Source: Tetracentron sinense
Taxonomy: Eukaryota; Streptophyta; Magnoliopsida; Trochodendrales; Trochodendraceae
NCBI GenBank assembly: GCA_015143295.1
Contig: CM026557.1
Location: forward strand, 43,409,965-43,473,964
Direction of reading: 5' to 3'
Length of the DNA stretch: 64,000 nucleotides
Shown: positions 24,201 through 36,793 of the stretch, one piece after another
Position numbering within the stretch: the first letter of the stretch is position 1
Layout of the letters: each line of letters begins with the position of its first letter
Made by a program: the position numbers and the translations under genes
The notes under the pieces: generated by a model
What the model was told of the DNA's origin: nothing
Databases searched by the model: none
What the model saw: only the letters and a program-made list of their open reading frames with translations

Positions 24201-27200
24201 CTAAGAACTTGATCACAAAGGGAGATGAAGAGTGCTCAAAGGATGCTCACACAAGGAAGACGATGATAAACAGTAAGTAATGATGAATAATTTTCACTAT
24301 TTTTATACTGTTTATGCATTTATGATGCACGAGTCTCAAAGAGCACGTTTAGTTCAATTTTTTTAAAAAAAGGGGTACGATCATTATGATTTTGACAGGC
24401 TGGATGCGTAATCTCGAATTTTGTAAACCATCATTCTGGGCAGAAACTGAAGAGACTGTTTTGGAAGTATTGAGACGAAAATTTATGATATCGTGCTAAT
24501 TAAACAAACCCTCTTTAATAGGAATGTTTGTCTGATCAGACGCCTTTGATATTATCAAATCTAAAGGCGCCTTCATAACCAGGGGGCTAAATGTTGATAA
24601 TGGTTATTGAAAAGTTTGATTTATGGGATATAAATTTAAAAGAGTATTCTTCATGATCTAATAAAATAATAACACGTGGCTCAACAGATATTCTGATATA
24701 TTACATTAAATACTGAAAATCCTCCTTTGAGATTTGGTTAACAGAATTCTTTGAAAAGCGGATAGATAAAACTGTTAGAGATAAAGTATAATTACTTGAA
24801 AATAAGATACATCTAATAATGATGATCTTAGTCATTAAATGTTTAAAAGATAAGGAATATTTGATGTTTTCAGCCTTTGATTCTTATAAAGGATTCTGCT
24901 CCTTGATGATATTTTTGACCCCTATGTCACTGATGATGATTATAGCCTTTGCACTTTTAATGCCTTTGAATGTTGATTCAGGCTTTAACGCCTTTGGTGC
25001 TGATTCAAGCTTTTAACGCCTTTGATAATGATTCAGGTTTTAACGCCTTTGGATGTTGATTTGGGCTATAATGCCTTTGGACAATGATTTGGGCTTTAAC
25101 GCCTTTGACGATCGATATAGCTTCAGTGCCCTTCTTTAGCTCTCAACGCCTTTCTGATGATAATGGGTATGGTATGGATTAGTACCTCCCTGTATACCTT
25201 TCTGATGACCTATACCAGAAAGAGGGTTTTTGCTTTGTCAGTAGTGAATGGTATGAATTAGTACCTCCCCGTGGGAATGAGTATGACTGTTTCCCCTCAT
25301 AACCTTTTCCAGTGAAGCATGGATTACTTCCTGGGCTGACAGTTAGGGAGAAAGCATTGGGGATGAATTTTTCCTCAGTTTTTCTTAAGGCCTGACGGGA
25401 TAGGTGTCTTCGTCCAACACCTCCGCTTTCCCTATTGGACTTGAGATGATTATTATTATTATTATTACTTAAAGGAGTGTTGGTGTCTGAACACTTATAT
25501 ATTACCTCAAAAGGACAGTACACCATGAAAGCGTATGACCCGCTTTCACGATGTAGTTATCAATCGCTTTGGGGGAGGATGATGAGTTGTGGTTTGGAGG
25601 GCTTAGATAGAATTTGTTTAAAGATGAGTATTATGAATACCGCTTTTAACCTTTGAAGAATATATCCGAAAGCTTTGGTCATAAAAGCTTAAAGGAGTTA
25701 TAGTGAAAAACGCCTTTATCTTGATAAAATCCAATATTTTCTCTCTAAAGTCGGTTACAAAAAACGGTAATGACAGCTGTACAAGTTATTTATGATTTCT
25801 GTTGATCACCTATAAATAGAGGTGACCCCTCTTGTTTGAGTAAGAAGATTTTCCCCCGTTTCTAACAAGATTTCTTGGAGAAATAAGATGTTTTTTTATC
25901 TTCAACAAGAATTTACAGAGAGAGAAAGTAAAGGATTCATCAAGAAAAGTCATTTGTCACCGTTATTCTTCACTGTTCTTTCTTCTCTCCATCTGAATCA
26001 CTTTCTTCTTTCTTCCCCTTTTTCCTTGTATCGATCTCTGAATCATTTCTTTCAAAATAACTCAATTTAGGACAGTTTGGATAACAGATTTAGGCGAGAT
26101 TGAGGTTGCAGTGAATCCCATCACTTCGAAATCAAAATCATCCCTCTTCACCAACCTTATTATCTATTGGTGTCAAATTATAAATGATTATGAGGAGTTG
26201 CATGTACTGCTTCTCTGTGATCCAAGTTAAGGTCCTTGCTTGGCCTAGGTGTATTTAGGTCCTTATGCTTGGGCTTTGTGTGCTGCTCAGGGTTGCTTTA
26301 TAAGTTCTTTTTTGATGACCACTAATTGCTGAACTGTTTTGTAAGATACTTTATTCTCTTAATGAATTTCCATTTTACACACTACCGATCCCCAAAAAAG
26401 AAAGAAAAAAGAGGTCTTCTTAACTTTATTACTTTGTACATTGTACACTGGATGATTACATTTGGAACTTGGTAGAGCTACATTACACTTTTTTTTTCCT
26501 TTTCATGTAGCATTGTAGCTGAATTGCTGTTGATTGTATAAATTCTAAATTGATTCTTGACAGGGATAAAGTGATCCGTTTAAAAAAAAATTAAAATCAA
26601 AATAATAGTGCCCTAACAGCTGAATATGAGAAATTAAAGTACATTAAATATGTATATTTAACAATTACAGTACGTTTATAAACTTAGCATAACACAAGAA
26701 CATAATGTGTGTTCTCACAACAATAGAAAAGTGATATCTCATGTTTCTTATGTCTTCCCACCTTCGGAACTGTTTCTTGTTTTCCTTGTGCTTGTCTATG
26801 CCTCATGTTCCATTGAAGTCTTTTAATATAAATTTGAACTTGTACTTATGGATCATATTATTCTCAATGTTAGAAGGAATTTATTTTCATGCAAAGAGGT
26901 TGTCTTAGTCTTGACAATATACCAGAGAGAAGAGATTGCTCATTGGCAAGATTTTAAAAATTTCGGTTTAGCGGGAGATGTTTTATTTGGAATAACATTT
27001 CATTTTGAAAGTTTTAGAGAAAATTTGGAATATTTGTGTGTGAAAATGTAGGAAATATTAGAGACACAATTATATATGTATCTACATATAGTCAGGGGTG
27101 TCAATGAGCTGAATTTGGCCCATGAAAATCTTTTGTAAATTGGCCTATCCTATTCAAAAATCACAAAAACGCAAGCCCAAGCTCGGCCAATTGACACAGC

Positions 27201-30200
27201 TATATATAATACGCTAGCTCTAATATCGAAATTACCTTCGTACATTGTCTTTTAACTCCAAATATGTTCAAATCTTTTCTCATTATCGACATTCACGTCC
27301 CTTTCGGTCTTTCTCCTACCCTTTTGGAGCATTCAATTTACACAAACTCACTTTTTAGTGGTACTGTGATTGGTATTCATTGAACGCATCCAAACGATCT
27401 CAATGAACTCTCCTATATTTTATCACCTATTGGAGCTACTCCTTGATTTTTTCAAATGTGTTTATTCAGAATTTATCTTTCATAGTCTTCCTACTCATCC
27501 ATCTCAACATCTTTATCGTGGGTACTCATTTTATGAATATATTGCTTCTTGGAGAAAATGGTTGAAGATCAATTGGAAAGTGTTAATGCTATTTGATGCC
27601 ATCGACTTGCTGCTTCGTCTTTTCTCCCATATGTTTTAAAGGAAGTGATACCATGGTCCATGAAGGAGTGGTTGATATACACATCTAGATTAGAACCTGT
27701 ATATTTGTCTTTTCCGATGCCTTATCCCCTTCCTCAACTATTTGGGGTTGGCAACATGAATCTAGTTCATCTGTTCTAGAGTATCATAGATTAGAATATG
27801 TATCTAAATGACAAGAGTATGATGCAACTATCAGTGAACTGAATTTCAGCATTATCCTTGATTTGTAGATTCTAATGCTCTAGAGTAGAGAACCTAAACC
27901 TGAAAGAGGACAGGCAGCCTGGTAGGGCTGTCAATGGATCGGATCAGGATCCGGATCTGATTAGCCGGACTTTGGACTCTATATGTGATCCGTCGGATCG
28001 GATCGGTAGAATCCGATTATAATCAGATCGGATCCGGATATAGGGTGATCCAATCCGATTATAATACTTTTTTAATGATTTTAAATAGATTTTCTATGCA
28101 GAAAGTATTAATTTAAAATAAATTAACATTAATTAGAGTTAATTAAGGTATTATTATACATATTTATTATTAAAATAGAGTTTTTTTTTTAAAATTAACC
28201 TTAATCGGATTGGATCGGATTCAGATCATACAAGTATAATCGGATTCAGATTCTGATCGATTAATTCATGATCCGACAGATCTCGGATTGGATTCGGATC
28301 TGTCGGATTCTTAATCGGATCAGATTCGGATCTAGGCAGATCCGGTCCGAATCCGACCCGTTGACAGCCCTACAGCCTGGCTTTGTTATCTAGTCGAAAT
28401 TGAGAAGTGCTTAGAGCTGGCTAGATGACCTTAATTAACAGCCTGGCGATATTTTTGGCTGTACACTAATTTTGTTCTGGGATTTTGTGTGTTTGGACGG
28501 CTTCCACTTTCGGTAGCATAATCGTGCCATCCCCCCCGATGACCTAGAAATTGTTTTTTTGGCATTTTAGCAAATAAGTCTTTCCCTCATCAAGGTTATC
28601 ATCTGTTTGCACTATTTGATCTTCGGCCTATCCAAACGGCCATTACTCATTCGTTTATGCTTAGCTTTGCTTCCTTTAGCATTTTGATGGAAAATTACAC
28701 TTTGTTCGCCCCTTGTAGGATGAGTTTATATTCAAATATTTGTGATTTTATATTCATATTGCAAATGCTAGTTGCTTGATCATCAAAATGCTTTCTTTTG
28801 ATGCACATCTTGAAAGGAAAACGGCAGCTGGTGATCTAATATCTTCTTGTGACTATTTTGCTTTTTTTTTTGGTTGTCATTTTAATTTATATAGGAATTT
28901 TTGAGCGCTTTCGTGGGATACTTCATGAAGGAGAAATAGACAAACGGGTCCAATTCTTGATTGAAGGCCTATTTGCAATAAGAAAATCCAAATTTCAGGT
29001 ATGATTTTATTTATGAAATTTTGGTATGAGCTATAATTTCTTTTTGTGCATATCTGGCAACCAAATGTGGAACAAACCGAGGAATGCTTCATGTGGGTGC
29101 TTACATATGCAGGGGTACCCAGCTGTCCGCCCAGAACTGGACCTTGTAGAACAAGAAGATCAGTTGACCCATGAGTTATCCCTTGAGGAAGAGATAGATC
29201 CAGAGATTGCTCTAGGTATCTTTTTGCTGTAATTTTTCTGTTCAGCTGTAAAATTGCAGCTTTACCTATGAGTAATTTTTATTGCAATTTCTTTAATTTA
29301 ATATTTTTATCATAAACATTCAGATATTTTCAAGCCGGATCCACAATTTCTGGAGAATGAGAAGCGTTATGAAGAGTTAAAGAAGAACATGCTTGGTGAG
29401 GAGTCTTCTGAGGATGAAGCAGGCTCTGATGCAGCCACAGATGACGAAGATGATGACGAATCTGAAGAAGAGGATGAGGACGAGGAACAGATGAAGATAA
29501 AGGATGAAACAGAGACAAATCTTATAAATCTACGGAGGACAATTTATCTCACAATCATGTCAAGCGTTGATTTTGAGGAGGCTGGCCACAAGCTATTGAA
29601 AATCAAACTAGAGCCAGGTCAAGAAGTAAGTAATACAAGCTCTGCCTGTAGCAGCTGCAATATACTGATTACTGAAGGCACAAAGTAGTTTAGAATTGCC
29701 ACAATTAACCCAATTTTATGAACTATTAGTAAGCTGGCGATGTCTAAAGGATCGTTCCATTAGACATCATTGTCCAGTTTGATCATTGATGCTGCATGGA
29801 TGATAATTATCTGATTTGTTTTGTATTAGAAGCTGTGCCTGTCTTAGAATTGCTGGACAAATCTTCCAATAGTCTGTTACTATTGGAAAATACGTTTTAG
29901 TTTTCTACTAATAATGTTCTCTAGTTAAGTCTTTTGTTTGCTTAATATTGTTATGAGCTTTTGTAATTAATTTCTTTTCCTTTGTTGTTTGTTTACTTTA
30001 TTATGTGAAGCTGTTGGTCATGACATATCTAAGGCAAGTACATTCTCACTTCTGAAGGGCCCTGACTTGCAAACCTTTTTGAGAAGCCATTTCTTCTTAG
30101 GTTCACTTATTTGGGAAAATCCATGAATGTGGTGCTGATCTAGAATCAGCCACAGACGAAGTCTGATATATAGCTCGTAGAAGGCATTAACAACAACTAG

Positions 30201-31633
30201 CATTTAGAAATACGTCACATGACAAAGAACTGCTGCTCCAAAGTAAAGATAATCTTACATGTAGAAAAAAAGTAAAGAGAATTATTGTTCACCAAAAGTT
30301 TAAAAACCTATTTTCTTCATAAGTTGTATATATAGATCTGAAATGAAACAATAACCTCAAGACTGTTCTGTACTAATTAAGGCGCTAACTTGGTTTTTAA
30401 ACCGTACCTAAACTTGTTGTCTTCCTAACTTTGAGGACCTTCAAGACGTGGATATTCTTTACTTTCAAAAGTTTCCAATTTTTTTTTTCTTTTTCCTTTG
30501 ACAGTCTATATGTCGGGCCAGTGGCCCACCACATGGGAAAATCCAACTCATCTGTCATGGTTTTACCAAAATCGTGATTCGTGTCTAGGGGTTTATGCAA
30601 GCCGAGCTGGGCCAAGCTCGAGCTTGAGTTTGATTCATGCTCGAAGCTCGAGTTGAAAGTATTGGCTTGGCTCGAAGCATACAAGATTTATTTTTTATTT
30701 AATTAAAAAAAATATATTATAAATAGTATATTAATATTACAAGTACATTATTCAGAATATTATAAACATTATTAATTAATAATAATATTATTATTATATT
30801 ATAAATATGTCAAGCCGAACTGAGCCTCAATCGAGCCGAGCCGAATCAAGCTGGGCCTAGCTTGAGCTCGGCTTGATTGTAAGTTCGAGCTTGAAAAAGG
30901 CTCGGCTCGATCAAAGCCAAAAAGCTTGGTTTGAACTTGACTTGATTGAGCCGAGCCTTCGAGCTGGCTCGGTTGGAGGACACCCCTAATCCTGGCACAC
31001 AAAACTCAACAATTAAAATTTAAACCCCAAACTACTTTGACTTTTGATCTACTATTGACATTGCACAATTACTTTCTCATTTTTTAATTGACTGACCCAG
31101 GGCCCAATTTTAGCCACCATTACCCGTCGTGTGGGACTGTAGGAGCCTCACACCCTCTTCTTCCTTATTTTCTATTTTCTTTTGCATGCGTCTTTGAAAG
31201 ACCTGCATCAAATTTACTATGAAACATGAAACTACACCGGATATGTGCAAAGTGGTTCACCAAGTGTGGAGAAACATAGGATGATGGGAAGTTGATAAAT
31301 GTTCTTGGTAGGCAAGGTGAGGTAGTCAAGACCAGTGTTTTAAAAAGCGTGAGGCTTACACCTCAAGGCTCGTCTCGGGGCGAGACTTAAGGAAAACGCC
31401 ATGAGGCTTAAACTCGATGAGGCTCACATAAGGCACATGCCTCATGCCTTGAAGCTCGCTTTATGCCTATAACGTACGTCTCTTATGTGAACTAAAATTA
31501 GGTTTCAAACCACAACTGAGACTTAAATGACATTTTTTTAATTTGTTATTTGTTTCAACTAATTTATGTAGTATTTCTTATGTGTACACGTGCGCCCACA
31601 TGAACACACAATGTATACGAATACAAATATATG

Positions 31634-31668
<35 letters not shown>

Positions 31669-34600
31669 TATAATTTTTCATTAACTTCTTGAATTTTTTT
31701 GTAATTTTTCATATATTTTATTTATTTGTTAAAATGAGAGAGCATGAAGCTTTCTTGTGAGGCTTACGCCTCATGCCTCGAGGCTTACGCCTCACACGCC
31801 TCACGCATCTTGTGTACCTAATGCCTCGCTTCACGCCTTAACGTTTGAAAACATTGGTCGAGACCTATTCCTATTGGTTCATCAAGTGTGGAGAAACACA
31901 AGAAGGTTATAAATGTTCTTGGTAGGCCACAAGGGTGGAGCCAAGGGGCAGGGAGGGGTCATGGCCCCCCAATTTTTTAAATATCTAAAATTTGTATGTA
32001 GTGCTCCCAAACAAAATTTTGTAATTTTTTTATATTTGTATAATATAAATAGATTGATTCTTTACGTGTCCGTGTGTCCCTTTTAAGTTTTAACCCTCTT
32101 TAACACCAGTTAAGATTTCTTAACCCAGATTTTTTTTTCTAAATACAAAGGGTAGATTTATAAACCCTAGGGGTGAGTGAATCTTAACCATAGTTAATGA
32201 GTGTAAAAAGGGACACGTGTCAAGCAGGGGAGGCGCATGTTCCATTGGTTTCTTATATTATAGGTTTAATTTTTTTAAAAAATACATAATATCTAAATTT
32301 TGTATATAGAAGCCCCCAAACAAAATTTTTTAATTTTTTTTAAATATTTGTATAATATAAATAGATTGATTATTTACGCATCCGTGTGTCCCTTTTAACC
32401 CTCTTTAACTCTAGTTAAGATTTCTTAACCCAGAATTAATTTTTTTTTTCTAAAAACAAAGGGTAGATGTATAAACCCTAGGGATCAGTAAATTTTAACC
32501 ATATTTAATGAGTGTAAAAAGGGACACGTGTCAAGTAGGGGAGGCGCGTGTTCCACCCAATGGAACACACTTGGGAAAAACCGGTCTCTGTAATATAAAA
32601 ATATAGTTAATTTTATTTATGTAATGGCTCTATCAAAAGGAAGGGTCCTTGTTTTTCTTGTCACTGAACCTTTATTGGAATGCAACATTAACAAATTTTA
32701 GGACCACGATGGACCCATTACTCTAAAGACAATTTTCGGGGCACAGCCTCCGAACCCCCAAGGCGCCCCATACCCCAATCTCACTATTTTTATTGATATA
32801 TGTACTTTGCCCCTTGAGGAAAAATTCCTGGCTCCGCCCTTGGTAGGCAAGGTGAGGTAGTGGCAACCAATTCTAGTTGGTACAATGGTGGACCCTAAAG
32901 ATGGCCTACATCTTCATGTTTGCACATGTGGTGCATGTGCAGGGGGACTGTGACCCGCTTGATGGGTCCTACCTTGAGGATCTCCTTCTTAAGACCCAAT
33001 TGGATTCATGTGTAACCATCCATTTTATTGATTTTTGATGAACTATACATCATATTCCGAGTGTATAAGAAAATGCACCAGATCGGGTGCCTACAAAGTA
33101 CTATCCTTAGACCATCAACAAATAGCTACGCCAAATGTACATGATTGAATAGAGTGAAACAATAAACCTTCCTTATGGTCTACTAGGGTTATGAGATTTC
33201 TCCTCTTTGATTCGACGTAAAGGAAATAAGCATCATCATCATCCCAAATATTTTGGGGTCTGCAACATGAATCCTATTCCAACATTCCATTCTATTAAAA
33301 GTCATAACTTTAGTTAAGTCACATGTTATTAAATATTTTCTCCAACTCCATTCATGTTATTTGAACGTGTCCAAACCATCTCAATTGATTTCTCCTTATT
33401 TTATCACATAGCCATAGGAGCTATTTTCAAATTCTCTCTAATACGCTTAAAAAAAATAAAAAAACTTATCCTTCCCTGCCTTCACACTCATCCGTCTCAT
33501 CTCAGCTACACTAATTCTATTAATATGTTGCTTTTTAGTAGCCCAATATTCTGCTCCACAAAATGTAGTTGGTCTGATCATTGTCTTATGAAAATTTCCT
33601 TTTAGTTTGATCGAGATGTGTTCGTTGGTCACATAACACTTCGGAAGCACTTCTCAACATGGTTCAAAATATCGGTATCGGTCGCCGTATCGGTAAGTCC
33701 AAAATAGGATACGTATTGGCGTATCGGTACCGTATCGGTTGGATACGGCGTAAAAATTCAGGATACGCTAAAAAAAGCTTGGATACGCAAGGAAAAAGTT
33801 GGATACTTTGCATAAAACCTCTTTTAATGCAAATATAAGTTAAAAACAAACTAAATGAATGCTTCCAACTACATTTATAGTCATACATATGAGAGTTAAA
33901 ACATTTATAAGTTAAAAAAGGCGTGCGCGCTAATAAATATGTATGAAAATACAAACCATAGTTACTTAACCAAGTGATAGAAGCTCACTTGCATTCATAA
34001 ATCAAAAGTATGGAAATATATAGTCATTTGCATTCACAAATCAAATTACATACATGATAGAAACTCAATACCACATTGAGCTTCGTGCCGGCTCATACTC
34101 TATCATTGTGGGATCAGGAATTGAGTACAGTGAGTGATTTTTAGGTAATTACCATTTTAATTTTTAATGTAAACAAGCAGGACCATTCCAATATAACCTT
34201 GGATTTTTAGGAAATATATATATATATATATATATTTAACTCTAGTTAAAAAATTCTACCTTAGGATTAATATTTTTTTTTTTACAAAAACTAAGGTTAT
34301 ATTGTTGAACCCTAAGGGTTAATGTATCTTAAATATAATTAGTGGGGGTTAAAAGGGACACGTGGTAACTTTGGTTAAAAAAATTTAACGCTTAGAATTT
34401 ATTCAACAAAAACGTATGTATTAACTTATATTAGTTTTGCCAAACGCCCCCTAAGGATTAGTGAATTTTAACCACAGTTTATAGGTGTTAAAAGGGACAC
34501 ATTTCTAACCTTGATTTGCTTAAAAGAATATTTAAAAAAAATAACTTTAGAGTTAAAAATTCTTAATTATAGGGTTCAAATATATATATATATATTTATA

Positions 34601-36750
34601 TTTGAAAACCAAGGCCCTAAGGGTTAGTGAATCTTAATCACAATTAATAGGAGTTAAAAGAGACATTTCTAACCTTGATTTTTCTTTTTTTAATTGTTAA
34701 AAAAAATTAATTTTAGAGTAAAATTTTTTTTAACCATAGGATTAATATTTAATTTTTACAAAAAAACTAAGGTTATATTTGGCAAAGTGAGGATAGCAAT
34801 CCTCTAATAAGGTCATTAGTTTTTTGCAGAGTGAGGATAGCAATCCTCTAATTTGGTTATTAGGCTTTCGGTAGAGTGAGGATAGCCCTCCTCTTAAGTC
34901 TTATCCCTATCTCTATCGGTACTTATCAACCACAAAAAAAAAAAACAAAAGAACGAAGAGTTCTGTCTCTTACCTAGCTTCGGCCGAAAGAGGGAAATGG
35001 GTGATTGGTGAAGCAAGGCAGCAAGGGTTGGGATCTCCTCCTCCTCGGGCGACAACGGCAACGTGAATTTGATGCTAATGGCGCCGCACAGGTATGTACC
35101 CTCCCTAATCCTTCTCCTAATCTCCTCTATTAAAAAAATCTTATTTTTTGTCTTCTTTTTCTACTTCTCAATTCTCGATCTAGGTTAGGATTTTAATTTT
35201 TTCTACTTCTCAATGTTGGGATTCTTCCAGATTTATAGAAAAAATCCCAATCTAGTTCACGAGTTTTCTGTTCAAAACTTTAAAGTGTGAACTGTAAGTT
35301 TGTAAAATTATTTTTGTCCTCTTTCACTGATCCGTATGATGCATGTCAATATGTCATCCGTGCGAATCAGAATCTACGCGTGACTGTTTTTTTTTTTGGA
35401 TGGTTTTTGTAAGAAAATTCATTGGCGACAATTTTTTTTTTAAAAAAAACTACTGAAAGCCGTATCGAGGCGTATTGGTTCGATATGCACGATACGTTCG
35501 ATACAACAACGATATGCTGTATTTTTTTTCCTCCCCCGTATCTACATATCGGAAACCCAAAAAACCGATACGTATCGACCCGTATCGGCCGATACGTACC
35601 GATATTTTGAACCATGCTTCTCAACTTTAGTCATCTAACTCTAATTTTATGGGAAACATCATCTTCAATATCTCAATCTTTATGAATAATTGAGCCAAGA
35701 TTCCCGAATTGGTCGCTTTTCGGGTATCTTTGGTCATCTATCTTAACAACCGTCTTCACACTATTTGTATTCTTATTAAAGTTGCATTCCATATATTTTG
35801 TCTTGGTCCGATTTATTTTGAAACTGTTAAGATTTTAAGGCATTCCTCCACAATTTTAATTTTGCATTAACCCCTCTTTAGTTTCATCCATTAATACCAC
35901 AACATTTGCAAATAATATACATCAGGGGACGTCCTCTTGAATATGGGTTATCAATTCATAGATAACCAATGTAAAAAGATATGGACTCTTAGTTGATTGC
36001 TGATGTAACCCTATTGTCCCAAAAAAAATTGTTTGTCTTGCCACAATTTTTTCTCACGGTAGGTACCGCTCCATCATATACGTCTTTGATGATATAAATA
36101 TATTTTCTTGGAACTCCTTTCCTCCCCAATGCCCACTGAATTAATTTTCTAGGGATTCTATCATATGTTTTTTCGCTTTTTCTAAGTCAAAATCAGTGAA
36201 TACTAGTGTAGTCAAGGCCTTGCCTTGGTGGTTTTGGACTGTCATTGCCTAGGCGCCTCCCTAGGCTGGCGGCAATCACCTGGACCCGCTAACTGTTAGC
36301 CTGTTTTACAACTTATTTACATATAAATATCATTTAAGTAAATGATTCATTTACTTAAGATATTTATATATAAATAAGGTTATATTTCCATTCTCCCATG
36401 TGAATTAAAAAATAAATAAAAATTCTAGATTCAAATTCCTTAAGAATAAAAAGTTAACTTTTCAATTTAAGAACAAATCCGTTTATTAGGGATTATGTCA
36501 AAATTTCAACTTGCAAATGATAAGGTACTTTTCAAATCTTAAAATTTTATAAATTCTACTATATCAAAAAATTACTAAAACCCAAAAGTTGGTAAAAAAT
36601 GTCTCATAATTTAGTCTTCAAAAATATTTTAATATACCTAGCCAAAAAGTCAACTAATAATTTAGCAGAAAATGACTTACATTCAAGTTTTACAACATTA
36701 AATGCTAATTTGCCTAGATTAATGTCAATTCTTGGAGGTTTGAATTGTTA

Positions 36751-36793
<43 letters not shown>

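Larger units (their letters stand above)
10415..26150 (+). mobile_element. Ty3/gypsy retrotransposon, Tat group, broken; with nested hATs
   Basis: LTRs at 10415-11699 and 24592-26150, a primer-binding site at 11702-11720, a polypurine tract at 24579-24590 and a perfect 5-bp target duplication CCAAC (10410-10414 and 26151-26155) define it. The order is gag, protease, reverse transcriptase, RNase H, a second archaeal-type RNase H, integrase, then a reverse-strand cargo region. The extra RNase H and the antisense cargo before the 3' LTR point to the Tat group. Two hATs are inserted (13936-15355 and 22774-23413). The coding parts are broken in many places (ten or so at least). About 10 differences in the first ~390 aligned LTR bases (~2.6%) suggest an insertion one to a few million years old, depending on the rate. 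Confidence 0.9.
9539..28894 (+). other. CWC22 intron 2 (19.4 kb)
   Basis: Holds an L1 tail split by a Tat-group gypsy element (10415-26150), two hATs within that element, further hATs at 27093 and 27923, and RTE fragments. The stretches 9539-10130, 26413-27092 and 28381-28894 show no feature beyond AT-rich intron; the acceptor is ATATAG|GA. Confidence 0.9.
31930..32842. mobile_element. Non-autonomous hAT element, 913 bp, with an internal tandem duplication
   Basis: Left end CAAGGGTGGAGCCAAGG, right end CTGGCTCCGCCCTTG. The flanks GTAGGCCA (31922-31929) and GTAGGCAA (32843-32850) match at 7 of 8. Inside are two tandem copies (about 31975-32285 and 32286-32590, offset ~308 bp), each carrying one whole palindromic module. 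Confidence 0.85.

Noticed and set aside
23960-24280. 106-codon Lys-rich open frame before the 3' LTR
   Set aside because: Low-complexity, no similarity recognised, and located in the non-coding stretch between cargo and polypurine tract.
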